Below, in pieces: positions 37,073 to 46,953 of a stretch of 64,000 nt of DNA. Each line of letters starts with the position of its first letter. Positions within the stretch are counted from its first letter, which is position 1. The notes below the pieces were generated by a model that was given only the letters and a program-made list of their open reading frames with translations, was not told where the DNA came from and did no database searches. This stretch comes from Aureococcus anophagefferens (lineage: Eukaryota > Sar > Pelagophyceae > Pelagomonadales > Pelagomonadaceae): the NCBI RefSeq assembly GCF_000186865.1, contig NW_008705572.1, forward strand, positions 928,684 through 992,683, given 5' to 3'. A program made the translations under genes and the position numbers.

Positions 37073-37123
37073 CGGAGTCACCAGCTTTCTTAGGCTCGCC
37101 CCGTCGATGAATTTGGCCGCCTC

Positions 37124-38185
37124 CTACGCGGCGAGGTCGGCGAGCATGTCGGCGTAGGTCGCGTGGCCCGTGACGGGCTTGACGTAGACGTCCCAGTGGG
37201 CCTGCATCTTCTCGTCGAGGCCGTCGGGCTTCTCGTGGGCGGTCGTCGTGACCTTGGACCCTTTCTGGACCACGAAGCCCCTGCCGGCCTTGGCCTGCTG
37301 CTCCGTGATCCAGTGGTCGTCGAACTGCGTCGCGTGGTCGAGCATGTACTGCTTGTCGGTGTGCTTGGCGACGTTGTCGACGAGCGCGGCGTCGCAGTCC
37401 ACGCCCATGAAGGCCGCGGTCTTCGCGATCCACTTGGGCGTGTCCTGGACCGCGTCCTCGTAGGGCACGACGAGCGCGCCGTCCTTGAGCCGCGCGAACC
37501 ACGTCTCCACGAGGAACTGCCAGACGTTGCCCCGCTTCGACGAGCTCACGACGGGGCCGGCCATGAACATGGGGTGGTCCACGAAGTCGAGGGCGTTCGC
37601 CACGTCCTTGACGAACGGCGCGCCCTTGACCTTGAGGAACGCGAAGTACGAGAGCGCGACCTTGACGGGGTCGCGGACGACGTAGACGACCCGGCAGCCG
37701 GGGTTCACGTTCGACGGGTTCATGTGGCTCTTGAAGATGCGCGGGCTGCACGCCTGGTCCGCGTCGAGGTCCTGGCCGCAGTCCTTGGCCTGCGCGCGGC
37801 GGCGTCGCGCGCGCGGCCGCGGCGCGCGCGGACGCGGGCCGGCGGTCGAGGCAGATCCAGGGGCAGACCTCCGTGATCTCCTCGAAGTCGTTGGCCTCGC
37901 ACTTGGACCGGAGCTGGTGGCAGACGTTGCACATGAACGTCGTCCCGGACTTTGAGAACGTCGCGACGACGACGTCGTCGGCGCGGGGGACCCACTTCCG
38001 GCCCGCGAGGTAGCTCTCCTTGGAGCCTGCGCGCGGGGACGGTCCGGCGCCGGCGCGGCGCGGGACGCGACGAGGCGCCGGCGCGCGCGGAGCTTGAAAG
38101 CGTTGGCGGGCGCGTTCTTGGTGGCCTCGACGTCGTAGGGGTCGTCGAGCTTCAGCAGCGAGTGGACGGGCTTCGCCGCGTGCAT
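37124..38185 (-). CDS. cytosolic-type sulfotransferase, probably three exons
   Basis: The family signature is spread over two frames. Exon 1 (38185 to about 38089) encodes MHAAKPVHSLLKLDDPYD and on. A middle exon (about 38026 to 37840) encodes RKWVPRADDVVVATFSKSGT, the PAPS 5'-phosphosulfate loop. Exon 3 (about 37793 to 37124) encodes DCGQDLDADQ, RIFKSHM, then the 3'-phosphate block VVYVVRDPVKVALSYFAFLK and a C-terminal AHWDVYVKPVTG segment. The breaks fit short introns with GC donors and AG acceptors (38027-38088 for the first; the second ends at the CGCGCAG before 37793), since no GT donor gives the right phase. Such enzymes sulfate small alcohols, phenols or lipids. Exon boundaries are tentative, identity is not. 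Confidence 0.72.
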   Translation of the reverse strand: MHAAKPVHSLLKLDDPYDVEATKNAPANAFKLRARRRLVASRAAPAPDRPRAQAPRRATSRAGSGSPAPTTSSSRRSQSPGRRSCATSATSSGPSARPTTSRRSRRSAPGSASTAGPRPRAPRPRARRRRAQAKDCGQDLDADQACSPRIFKSHMNPSNVNPGCRVVYVVRDPVKVALSYFAFLKVKGAPFVKDVANALDFVDHPMFMAGPVVSSSKRGNVWQFLVETWFARLKDGALVVPYEDAVQDTPKWIAKTAAFMGVDCDAALVDNVAKHTDKQYMLDHATQFDDHWITEQQAKAGRGFVVQKGSKVTTTAHEKPDGLDEKMQAHWDVYVKPVTGHATYADMLADLAA

Positions 38186-38493
38186 CGCCGCAGCTCGTGC
38201 TCGTCGCTCGACGGCGCGCAGAAGATGGCCATCATGTTCCCCATGTCTGGTGCCTCGGGCTTGCTGCTGCCCGCGCCGCAGAGGAAATCCGTCATAGATC
38301 GACGATGGGTGGCGCTTGACAATCGGCGTCTATCGGCGGCGCTGGGGCAGCCGAGCTGCCGCAGCGACGTTGACCAAGTTGTTGAAGGGGACGCGCGCTG
38401 CATGTTAACCTTTGCTGAAAACGATCTCTGAAAACGAAGCGAGCAGCGCTCTGTTGCGGGGGCTGCATTACAGAGCGGATCGCCCCGAGAATC
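38186..38493. other. divergent intergenic region, no gene seen
   Basis: This 308-bp stretch between the sulfotransferase and the acyl-CoA synthetase starts is moderately less GC-rich. I see no RNA gene, repeat or clear coding bias; it presumably holds both promoters. Confidence 0.4.
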
Positions 38494-40671
38494 ATGGGCG
38501 GCATGAAGGTGGCGCCGGACCTGCTTTTATCCTGCGTCGCCCGCAACGGCGGCGAGTGGCGGTCGGAGAGCGACGAGACCGTCGAGTGGCACGGCGAGAC
38601 GATGACCGTGTCGCCCGTGCTGTCGAGCAAGCTCCAGAGCGGCAAGGGCGTCTGCTGCGAGGCGACGCTCAACGGCGCGACGACGTGCTGGGAGCTCGTG
38701 TCCGGGTCCTGGGCCAAGTTCGGGGCCCGCCGCGCCTGCGGCATGCGCGAGCTGGTCAAGCGCGAGTTCGAGTCCGTCAACGGCAAGCAGCTCGAGAAGC
38801 AGACGCTCGCGCCGACGCTCACCTGGACGACGTACGCGGAGCTCGGCGCCAAGGTCGACGCGCTGGCGTCGGGCCTCGTCGCCAAGGCCGGGCTCGCCGC
38901 GGGCGACCGCGTCCTGATCTTCGCGGAGACGCAGCGCGACTGGATGGTCTCCGCGTTCGCCGCGTGGCGCCAGGGCGCGACCGTCGTCACGTCCTACGCG
39001 ACGCTCGGCGCCGAGGGCGTCGCGACGGCCCTCGACGAGACGGGCGCGACGGTCTGCGTCTGCGACGCCAAGCTCTGGAAGACGCTCATGGCCGCGACGA
39101 CCCGGGCCCGGCGATGCAAACTCAAGGTCGTCGCGCCGATCACGACGGAGGCGGGCTTCATCGACGACAAGGCCCTGCCGCCCGGCGTCGTCCTCGCCCC
39201 GCTGCCGGAGCTCGTCGCCCTCGGGTCCGCGTCGACCGTCGCCGCGACGCCGCCGGTCGCGTCGGACGTCGCCGTCATCATGTACACGAGCGGCACGACG
39301 GGCAAGTCCAAGGGCGTCGTCATCCCCCACTCCATGGTCGTCGCCTGCTGCGCGTCGGGCAAGGAGGCCATGCCCTTCGTCAACGAGACCACGGTCTTCA
39401 TCGCCTACCTGCCCCTCGCGCACATCTTCGAGCTCTTCGTCGAGGTCCACATGTACGCGATGGGCGCGCAGGTGGGCTACGGCAACCCGCACACGCTGAC
39501 GCCGTCGGGCGTGAAGCTCAAGCAGACCACACCGAAGCAGGCCGGCGACGCCATGGTCGTCCGGCCCACGCTCATGATCTTCGCGCCGGCCGTGCTCGAC
39601 AAGGTCTACGTCGGCGTCAAGGCCAAGTTCAAGAGCGGCCTCAAGAAGGCACTCTTCGCGGGCGCGCTGAAGGCGGGCTACGCCAAGTACGACAAGGGCG
39701 GTTGCGGCACGGACGGCTGCGTTAACAACATCATCTGCAAGAAGATCCAGCAGCTGCTCGGCGGGCGCCTCGAGGTCGCGATCACGGGCTCCGCGCCGCT
39801 CTCCGCGGAGATCCAGAGGTTCTGCCAGGCGGTCTTCAATTGCCCCGTGCGCCAGGGCTACGGCCTCACGGAGTCCTGCGCCGCGTCGTGCATCGGCCTC
39901 ATCGACGACAACGCGACGAACGTCGTCGGCCCGCCGACGCCGGGCGTCTGCGTCCGCCTCCGCGACTGGCCCGAGGGCGGCTACACGAACGCCGACGCCA
40001 AGGACCCGGCCTTCGGCGCGCGGCGCGGCGAGGTGCTCCTCGGCGGGCCGACCATCGCCCGGGGCTACTTCGTCGACCCGGAGAACCCGGACCCGGAGCT
40101 CGCGAAGAAGAACGCGGAGGATTTCGTCGACATCGACGGGATCACCTACTTTTGCACGGGCGACGTCGGCACGGTGCTCGAGGGGTCCGGCGCGCTGCGC
40201 ATCGTCGACCGGAAGAAGGACCTCTTCAAGGGCGGCACGGGCGAGTACGTCGCGCTCTCCAAGGTCGAGTCCGCGCTGAAGACGTCGCCCTACGTCGAGG
40301 TGCCCATCGTCGTCGGCCGCCAGGGCGCGGACCGCGTCGTCGCGCTCGTCCAGCCCCAGCGGCCGCCGTTGGTCGCCCTGGCCAAGTCCCTGGGCATCGC
40401 GAGCGCCGACGCCGCCGCGCTCTGCCGCGAGCCCAAGGTCGTCGCGGCCGTCTACGCGTCCTGCGTCGGCGAGTGCAAGACCGCGAAGCTCGGCACCTTC
40501 GAGACGCCCGCGGGCATCGCCCTCGTCGTCGACGGCGGCGATTCCGGGCCCGCCTTCACGCCGGAGAACGGCATGCTCACGGACACGATGAAGCCGAAGC
40601 GGCCGCTCATCAACGCGACCTACGCCAAGGACATCGACGCGGCCTACGCGGCCGTCGCCCAGACCTGCTAG
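38494..40671 (+). CDS. long-chain acyl-CoA synthetase-like AMP-forming ligase
   Basis: A 725-residue adenylate-forming enzyme. After about 90 residues of divergent N-terminus, the ANL fold begins (TWTTYAELGAKVDALASGL). The ATP loop is MYTSGTTGKSKGVVIPH (about 263-280), followed by IAYLPLAHIFELFVEVH, the acyl-pocket GYGNPHTLTPSG, VAITGSAPLS, the GYGLTESCA motif, and the hinge/AMP-binding YFCTGDVG.. with RIVDRKKDLFK (the Asp/Arg and Lys needed for adenylation). These blocks and the length match long-chain ACSL enzymes, which make fatty acyl-CoA for lipid synthesis or oxidation. No signal peptide is obvious; ACSL membrane anchoring could come from the N-terminus. Stop at 40669-40671. Confidence 0.88.
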   Translation: MGGMKVAPDLLLSCVARNGGEWRSESDETVEWHGETMTVSPVLSSKLQSGKGVCCEATLNGATTCWELVSGSWAKFGARRACGMRELVKREFESVNGKQLEKQTLAPTLTWTTYAELGAKVDALASGLVAKAGLAAGDRVLIFAETQRDWMVSAFAAWRQGATVVTSYATLGAEGVATALDETGATVCVCDAKLWKTLMAATTRARRCKLKVVAPITTEAGFIDDKALPPGVVLAPLPELVALGSASTVAATPPVASDVAVIMYTSGTTGKSKGVVIPHSMVVACCASGKEAMPFVNETTVFIAYLPLAHIFELFVEVHMYAMGAQVGYGNPHTLTPSGVKLKQTTPKQAGDAMVVRPTLMIFAPAVLDKVYVGVKAKFKSGLKKALFAGALKAGYAKYDKGGCGTDGCVNNIICKKIQQLLGGRLEVAITGSAPLSAEIQRFCQAVFNCPVRQGYGLTESCAASCIGLIDDNATNVVGPPTPGVCVRLRDWPEGGYTNADAKDPAFGARRGEVLLGGPTIARGYFVDPENPDPELAKKNAEDFVDIDGITYFCTGDVGTVLEGSGALRIVDRKKDLFKGGTGEYVALSKVESALKTSPYVEVPIVVGRQGADRVVALVQPQRPPLVALAKSLGIASADAAALCREPKVVAAVYASCVGECKTAKLGTFETPAGIALVVDGGDSGPAFTPENGMLTDTMKPKRPLINATYAKDIDAAYAAVAQTC

Positions 40672-40693
40672 GCGCGCCGCGACCTATAGCGCG

Positions 40694-41395
40694 TTACTTC
40701 GCGGCGACGGCGGCGACGTCGCGCCGGAGCTCGGCGACGATCGCGGCCGCGTCGCCCGCGGCGGCCGCGGCGACGCTCTTCGACTCGGCCTCCGCGGCCT
40801 TGATCTTGTAGGTCAGCGCGTCCGTCGTCGCGACGAGGCACTGCTGGCGGCTCTGGACCCAGGCGAAGAGGGCCTCGATCTCGGCCTCGCGGCGGTGCGC
40901 CTTCTCCTCGGCCTTGCGGATCCGCTTCTCCGCGAGCTCGCGGTCGCGCGCGTTGACCTGGAGGAAGGCCTTCTCGCCGGCCTCGACGGTGATCGCGAGC
41001 TCGGCGGACCGCCGCTTCTCGATGGCGAGCTGCATCTCGAGGTCCTCGACGCGGAACGCCATCTGCGCGCGCTCCGCGCGCGTCCGCTTCAGGAGCCGGT
41101 AGAGGTGCTGGACGTCGTCGGCGAGCTGCTCCTTGCCGATCTCGTGGAACTGCATGGCCTCGGACTTGGCCGCCTCGATCTTCCCGAGCAGGCCCCGCAG
41201 GTTCTCGAGCGCCGGCTCGAAGGCGTCGCCGTCGTCGGGGAAGCCCGCCTCGTCGCCCTGGGACGCCTGCTCCACGGACCGGCCGTAGCGCTGCTCCATG
41301 CTCGACATGGACTCCTCGAGGCCCGCGAGCTTCCGCCGCAGCGTGTCGTTCTCGAGGCGCAGCAGCTCGAGCTCCGTGGCGTCCTGGTCCCCCAT
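40694..41395 (-). CDS. coiled-coil protein
   Basis: A 233-residue protein from the ATG at 41395. Residues 8-45 (ELELLRLENDTLRRKLAGLE) and about 95-215 (LKRTRAERAQMAFRVEDLE; REAEIEALFAWVQ) have heptad patterns of coiled coil, with a short acidic hinge between (QGDEAGFPDDGDAF). No enzyme motif. It resembles cytoskeletal or centriolar coiled-coil proteins only in a general way. It is divergent from another coiled-coil gene, 122 bp away. Confidence 0.6.
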   Translation of the reverse strand: MGDQDATELELLRLENDTLRRKLAGLEESMSSMEQRYGRSVEQASQGDEAGFPDDGDAFEPALENLRGLLGKIEAAKSEAMQFHEIGKEQLADDVQHLYRLLKRTRAERAQMAFRVEDLEMQLAIEKRRSAELAITVEAGEKAFLQVNARDRELAEKRIRKAEEKAHRREAEIEALFAWVQSRQQCLVATTDALTYKIKAAEAESKSVAAAAAGDAAAIVAELRRDVAAVAAK

Positions 41396-41517
41396 CGTGA
41401 TCGAGGTCGAAACCGCAGCGGCACCGTGAAGAGTCGTGAAGGCGATGGTGCCTTTCCCGAGAACTAGCTAGCGCTGGCGGCGTCGCGTCGGGGCAGCCTT
41501 CACCGCGGTCGCTCGCC

Positions 41518-42540
41518 ATGGCGGAGCCCGCGGACGCGCCTGCCGAGCCCGCGGCGCCGCCGGTGGTGAGCGAGCTCGACCGCCTGCGCGGCGAGAACAA
41601 GCGGCTCGAGAGCGAGAACGGCGAGCTGCAGCTCGAGGTCGCGAGCCTCAAGGAGCAGGTCGACGAGTTCATCAACGAGGACGAGGAGGGCATGTACGAG
41701 ACGGGCGACGTCGACGTCGGCGACCACGTGAACACGCGGCGGCGGAAGATGACCTGGGACCTCTTCAAGGAGGACCACGACCGGCTCGTGCGATCGCTGA
41801 AGCGGTCGTTCGATACGGAGACGCAAATCCTCAGCCACTGCCGGCGGCTCAAGGACAACTTGGTGGAGAAGGCCGTGCAGCTCCGGGCGGCGCTTCACCA
41901 GAAGCAGATCGACAACGAGACCATCGCGACGCTCCGGGACCAGGCGGAGCGCGCGACGAACGAGGCGAACGGCCTGAAGGAGAAGGAGAAAACGACGATC
42001 GGCCTCCTCGCCATTTTGCGCAAGGAGATCACGGAGCTCAAGAAGCGCGTCGCCAAGCAGGAGGCCCACCTCATGAACGTGCCCCGGGAGCTCGAGCGGC
42101 TCGGCAAGGGTTCGAAGGGCTCGTCGAAGACGAAGCGGTCGTCGCGCGACGGCGAGCCCGACGACGGCTCGAGCCTGACGTCCGCGGCCCACTCGCCGAG
42201 CGACGGCGCGGCCAGCCCCGTCGCCGCGCGGCCGCTCGGCGGCGTCTCGTTCCGCGCCGAGGCCGCGAAGAGCGCGCAGCGCCTCTCGTCGCCGCTCCGG
42301 AGCAAGACGGCGCCCCGCGAGCCGGGCCTCGTCAAGCTCACGCCCTTCATGCGCTGGAAGCAGAACAACGCCGTCATCACGCCGAACACGCCCACCGCGA
42401 GCCCCCACTTCTTCTCCACCTACGGCTTCGACCCCGTCGGCAAGACGGCGCCCAAGCTCATCTCCACGGCCAACGCCAAGCTCCAGACGCCCATGATGAA
42501 GGCCCTCCGGAGGCAGCAGCGCGACCCCGTGGACCTGTAA
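41518..42540 (+). CDS. coiled-coil protein with basic Ser-rich tail
   Basis: A 340-residue protein. Coiled coil covers about residues 19-60 (LRGENKRLESENGELQLEV) and 85-195 (LFKEDHDRLVRSLKRSF; LLAILRKEITELKKRVAKQ). The last 140 residues are disordered, rich in Ser/Lys/Pro with SKGSSKTKRSSRDGE-like kinase-site sequence and end ALRRQQRDPVDL. This layout is seen in microtubule or centrosomal linkers but no family is certain. The divergent neighbour is also a coiled coil, so shared regulation or complex formation is possible. Confidence 0.6.
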   Translation: MAEPADAPAEPAAPPVVSELDRLRGENKRLESENGELQLEVASLKEQVDEFINEDEEGMYETGDVDVGDHVNTRRRKMTWDLFKEDHDRLVRSLKRSFDTETQILSHCRRLKDNLVEKAVQLRAALHQKQIDNETIATLRDQAERATNEANGLKEKEKTTIGLLAILRKEITELKKRVAKQEAHLMNVPRELERLGKGSKGSSKTKRSSRDGEPDDGSSLTSAAHSPSDGAASPVAARPLGGVSFRAEAAKSAQRLSSPLRSKTAPREPGLVKLTPFMRWKQNNAVITPNTPTASPHFFSTYGFDPVGKTAPKLISTANAKLQTPMMKALRRQQRDPVDL

Positions 42541-42696
42541 AAAGACGAGGGCTGTCGCAAGTTGCACTTCATGTTGAAGGTGAGTGAAGTGCCCAAAAGT
42601 GAGCAAGCATGTGGTGAGCTGTGGCTCGAGTGTGGTGTGAGCTGTGGTGAGCACTTGGTGTGAGCTCGTGGAGAGGCCGCCGCCGCGCCGCCGGTG

Positions 42697-45239
42697 ATGG
42701 CGCTCGTCGACGACGGCGTCGTCGGCAGCGAGGGCGACAGCGAGGCGTCCGTCGCGTTCCTGCGGCGGGAGTGGATCGAGGACGAGCTCGAGGCGCGCCT
42801 GGACCAGTTCGCCGAGGTCCACGACATCCGGGTGGTCTGCGGCACGTGGAACGCCAACGGCAAGAACATGCCCACCCTCGACCTCGACCTCACCCCCTGG
42901 CTCGCCTGCGGCGGCGGGCCGGCGGACGTCTACGCCGTCGGCGCCCAGGAGATGGTCGACCTCACGGCGGCGAACGTGCTCACCGAGGGCAAGTCCGCGA
43001 AGCGCGCGGACGCGTGGGTGGCCATGCTCGAGGCGGCGCTGGCCCGGCTCCCGGGCGGCGTGCGCTACGAGCGGCTCGCGAGCCGCCACCTCGTCGGCGT
43101 CTTCCTCGCCGTCTTCGCGCGTTCCGAGCCCGCGAGGCCCGGCGGCTTCTCCGCGGCGAAGTGCTCGCAGGTCGACGACGGCTCCGCGGGCGTCGGCGTC
43201 ATGGGCATGCTCGGCAACAAGGGCGGCTGCGCCGTGCGCTTCCGGGCGTTCGACACGACCGTCTGCGTCGTGTCGGCCAGGGCAGCAAAAGGGTGATTCA
43301 ACGTCGCTTCAACGTGAGTGTTTCGCGCGCGCGCGTTCTAGGAAAAGCATCCACGCTTCGAGAGCGCTCCGAGAGATGATCGCTCGTCCAAAAATCAGCC
43401 GAAACGAGTGGAAACCGGCCGAGAAAGGAGCCTTTGAAATTGAGAATTTCGCACCCTTTTCCTGCCCAGGTGTCGGCGCACCTCGCGGCGCACCGGGGGA
43501 ACGTCGAGGGCCGGAACGCGGACGTCGCGGCCATCTGCGCCAAGGTCGAGTTCCGCAACGTCGACGACGTGTCGACGCCCACGCCCGCGACGGCCCAGAG
43601 CGACGACGCGCCGCCCCTGCCGCCGCGCGCGCCCGACCGGCCGTCCGCGCCGCCCGCGCCCGCGCCGCCGCCGCCGCCGCGGCGGATCCTCGACCACGAC
43701 CGGCCGTCCGCGCCGCCCGCGCCCGCGCCGGCGCCGCCGCCGCGGCGGATCCTCGACCACGACGTCGTCTTCTGGTTGGGCGATCTGAACTACCGCGTCC
43801 GCGAGGGCATCGCGACGGCGGAGTGCTTCGCGCGGGCTGAGGCGCGCGACGACGCGTTCCTCCTCGCGAACGACCAGCTGAACCTGGAGCGGGCCGCGGG
43901 CCGCGTCTTCGCGGGCTTCGACGAGGGCCCCATCGGCTTCCCCGTGACCTACAAGTACGAGGCGGGGACGAGCCGCCTCGAGCAGCGGCCGGAGAAGAAG
44001 TTACGGGCGCCGGCCTGGTGCGACCGCGTGCTCTGGAAGAGCCGGCGCGCCGTCGCGCTCGAGGACTACGACTCGGACATGAGCCTCGAGCCGTCGGACC
44101 ACAAGCCCGTGCGCGCGAGCCTGCGCGCGCGCGTGCTCGAGGTCCTTCCGGCGAAGAAGCGCGCCGTCGAGCGCGCGGTGATCGCGGCCCTCGACGGGCT
44201 CGACGCGTCTCGGCCGCCGGAGGTGTCGTGCGAATTGCTGGACGACGTCCCCGGCGACGGCGACCGCTACGCGTCCTCGAGGAAGCGGCCGCTCCCGGGC
44301 CTCGTGGACCTCGGCGACGTGCGCTACGGCCAGAAAGTCGTGCGCACCATCGCCCTGAAGAACGTCGGCGAGGCGCCGGCGCACTGGCGCTTCGTCGGCC
44401 GGGCCTTCGACGGCGCGGGCGCGTCGCTCGACGCGGCGCCGCGGCCGCGGCTCCGCAAGGACTGGCTGGCCCTGTCGCGGACGCGCGGCACGCTGCTCCC
44501 CGGCGACGTCGCCCTCGTCGACGTGGTGGTACGAGTGCGCACGCGGGCCGCGCGGCGGCTCAACGCGGCCGTCGACGCGCTCGCGGAGGTGCTCGTCCTG
44601 CACGTCGAGCGCGCGCCGGGCGACCGCTACGTCAAGTTCGCGGGCACCTGGGTGCCGAGCGCCTGGGGCCGGGACCTCGCGGATTTGTGCGGCCGGGGCG
44701 CGGACCGGGACGACGCGACCGTCGCCGCGCCCGTGCCGCGCGAGTTGTACCGCCTCGTCGACGCCTTGTCCGCGAAGCGCGACGCGGCGAACCTCTTCTT
44801 CGAGGCCGGGCCCGAGGCCGACGTCGACGCCGTGCGCCGCGCCCTCGACGCGTCGGCGCCCCTGCCGGACGTCGGCGCGCACGCGCTCGCGTCCGCGCTC
44901 ACGTCGTTTTTGTCGGCGCTCGCGCGGCCCGTCGTCCCCGCGGCGCTGCTGCCGGAGAAGGAGCTCGCCGACGCCCAGGGCTTGCGGGCCTGGGGCGCCG
45001 ACTTCCTCGCGGCGCTGCCCGACGCGCACTACAACACGTTCGTCTACGTCGTCGCCTTCTTCAAGGAGCTGCTGGCGTCCGCGGACCGGAACCTCCTCAC
45101 GCCCGCGCGGCTCTCGGTCGTCGTCTGCGGCGCCATGCTCCCGAGCGACGACCACGGCGACCTCGACAAGGAGACGTTGTACTCGAAGCACTACTTCAAC
45201 GCCGTCGTCCAGTACTTCCTGACCGCGCCCATGGGGTAA
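42697..45239 (+). CDS. OCRL/INPP5B-type inositol polyphosphate 5-phosphatase, two exons
   Basis: Exons 42697-43269 and 43470-45239 give 780 residues. The phosphatase domain (about 40-410) has VVCGTWNANGK, GAQEMVDL, GMLGNKGG, SAHLAAHRGNVEGRN (spliced across the intron), VFWLGDLNYR, APAWCDRVLW and EPSDHKPV, all the metal and phosphate residues. An ASH-type beta domain follows (about 465-575, GLVDLGDVRYGQKVVRTIAL), then a RhoGAP-like domain (about 600-780) that lacks the arginine finger (ANLFFEAG), as OCRL does. OCRL-type enzymes remove the 5-phosphate from PI(4,5)P2 on endosomes and Golgi and bind Rab and Rho-family GTPases through the C-terminal domains. A Pro-rich 63-bp duplication lies in the catalytic domain. 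The GTG at 42694 is one codon upstream; the ATG at 42697 is preferred. Confidence 0.88.
43270..43469 (+). mobile_element. introner-type intron (GT-AG), 192-bp family
   Basis: An 8-bp duplication GTGTCGGC flanks the element (43270-43277 and 43470-43477). The element (43278-43469) starts CAGGGCAGCAAAAGGGTG, whose inverted copy ends it (CACCCTTTTCCTGCCCAG, 16 of 18 matching), and is about 92% identical to the one at 50704. The intron starts with the GT of the left duplication and ends with the element's own AG. Removal restores VCVVSAHLAAHRGN in frame. Confidence 0.92.
43635..43760 (+). repeat. 63-bp tandem duplication in the phosphatase gene
   Basis: Two adjacent 63-bp units (43635-43697, 43698-43760) encode DRPSAPPAPAP plus PPRRILDH twice, with one Pro/Ala difference. 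The duplication lies in a surface loop just before the VFWLGDLNY block. Confidence 0.85.
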
Positions 45240-45355
45240 ACTTGACCTCAACTTGATTGCCGACGAATATTGCCGACGCTCGATCGATCGAGACGAGGGA
45301 TCGTGCTGTGCCCTGCCGAGCGTTCGCGGGCGCCTTGCTCTGCGACGCCGTCGCC

Positions 45356-46933
45356 ATGCCGTGGGCTTGCGCCACATGTACTGTTTTAAACGACCAAGAA
45401 TCCTCTCTGGCGTGCTTCGTCTGCGCAACACCGCGCCACGACCCGCCGCCGCCGCCGCCGCCGCCGGCGCCGCCGGCGCCCGAGGAGGCCGCGGAGCCCG
45501 CGCGGAAGAAGCAGCGGCGCACCGAGGATCTGGAGACGCGCCGCGAGAACGTCGAGAACGAGGCGACGCAGGACGAGAACACGCAGGTCGACACGCAGGA
45601 GTACTCGCTCTCGGATTCGCAGATGGACGCTTGCGGCGACGCGCGGACCTTCGCGTCGGACTCGCAGACCGAGGCCGGCGGCGACGCGCGGACCTCGGAC
45701 TCGCAGGCCGGGACGGAGCCGGACGCGCCGCGGGCGCCGCGCCGCGTCGTCGTCGAGGCGTGGAAAGCCTGCCACGACTGGGACGGCGAGCCCGAGGAGA
45801 CGGACGACGAGGACGAAGACTCGCCCGTGGTGCGCATCTCCGCCGAGGGCGACACCGTGCGCGTCGTCGCCATGGGCGACCTCCACCGGCACCACAACGA
45901 CAAGAGCATCTTCGTCGGCGCGGGCGCCGCGCGGCGGCGCGTGACGCTCGCGGAGTGGTTCGACGTCGCCGCCCCCGACGACGTCGGCCTCGTCGTCTTC
46001 GCCGGCGACCTGGGCCTCGAGCAGAACGACGAGCTCGCGCGCGAGACGGGCCGAGGCATCGACCGGCGGGCCAGGGGCGTGCTCGAGACGGGCGAGCAGA
46101 AGGAGCGGGCGTCCGTCGACGAGTGGGCCGCGCTGTTCGAGGCGATCACGGCGGCGCGGCCGCGCTGCCACGTCGTCGTCATCGGCGGCAACCACGACGG
46201 GCTCCTCTGCGACGACGACGACTGCGTGTCCTGCAAGCTCCTGGATGCCATGCCCTTCGAGAAGACGGAGCGGCGGCGGCCCTGGGGGCGGACGGCGCGC
46301 GAGGCCGTCGACGCCGTCGAGCGCGTCCTCGTCGGCGGCCGCGGCCGCGTCCACCTCCTGCGCGACTCGTTCGTCGACGTCGCGGTGCCGCTCGTCGCCG
46401 GCGGCTTCGGCGACCTGCGCGTGCTGGGCAGCCCGCTGACGCCGCGGGTCCAGACGAACCTCGGCGCGGACCCGCAGGAGTGCCTCGCCTGCCACAACAC
46501 GCTCCTCGCGCGCGAGACGTCGAAGACGTACGACCGCTGGCGCGCGCTCCTGGCCCACGCGGACCGGCCGAGTGTCGTCGTCGTCCACGGCCCACCGTTC
46601 GGCATCATGGACATCGTCGAGCGGCAGCGGCGCGTCGGCTGCGCGCAGCTCGCGAGGGCCATGGAGCGGAAGCCCGTCGCGCTCTGCGTTTTCGGTCACG
46701 TCCACGCGAAGCAGCACGCGTCCGAGGACGGTTACCGGTTGTGCATCTCCCGGGACCACCCGGGCACTTTGTTCTGCAACGCGGCGTCGGAAACGGGCAC
46801 GCCGATGATCACGGGCTTCCGCCTCATGGAGAAGTCCGGCAAATACGACGACGTGCCCATGCTGCGGCCGCCCACGATATTGGAGATCCCGCTGAGCGGC
46901 TTCGCCGTCGGAAGCGCGCGGGACTACTGGTAA
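45356..46933 (+). CDS. metallophosphatase with N-terminal RanBP2-type zinc finger
   Basis: A 525-residue protein. The RanBP2 finger is at the very start: W3-x-C5-x2-C8 and C19-x2-C22 in MPWACATCTVLNDQESSLAC, a fold that binds RNA or ubiquitin. After a Pro run and an acidic disordered region (with DSQ repeats, about 85-120) comes a calcineurin-like phosphoesterase domain (about 160-520): VVAMGDLHRHH, VVFAGDLGLE, VVIGGNHDG, VVVVHGPPFG and CVFGHVHAKQ, giving the D-x-H, GD, GNH(D) and GHxH metal motifs. The substrate (protein, nucleotide or RNA end) is unknown. The domain pairing is unusual to me. It lies 116 bp after the phosphatase gene and converges on the methyltransferase, 20 bp between stops. 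Confidence 0.78.
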   Translation: MPWACATCTVLNDQESSLACFVCATPRHDPPPPPPPPAPPAPEEAAEPARKKQRRTEDLETRRENVENEATQDENTQVDTQEYSLSDSQMDACGDARTFASDSQTEAGGDARTSDSQAGTEPDAPRAPRRVVVEAWKACHDWDGEPEETDDEDEDSPVVRISAEGDTVRVVAMGDLHRHHNDKSIFVGAGAARRRVTLAEWFDVAAPDDVGLVVFAGDLGLEQNDELARETGRGIDRRARGVLETGEQKERASVDEWAALFEAITAARPRCHVVVIGGNHDGLLCDDDDCVSCKLLDAMPFEKTERRRPWGRTAREAVDAVERVLVGGRGRVHLLRDSFVDVAVPLVAGGFGDLRVLGSPLTPRVQTNLGADPQECLACHNTLLARETSKTYDRWRALLAHADRPSVVVVHGPPFGIMDIVERQRRVGCAQLARAMERKPVALCVFGHVHAKQHASEDGYRLCISRDHPGTLFCNAASETGTPMITGFRLMEKSGKYDDVPMLRPPTILEIPLSGFAVGSARDYW

Positions 46934-46953
46934 GCGCCCTTAATCCAGGGACG

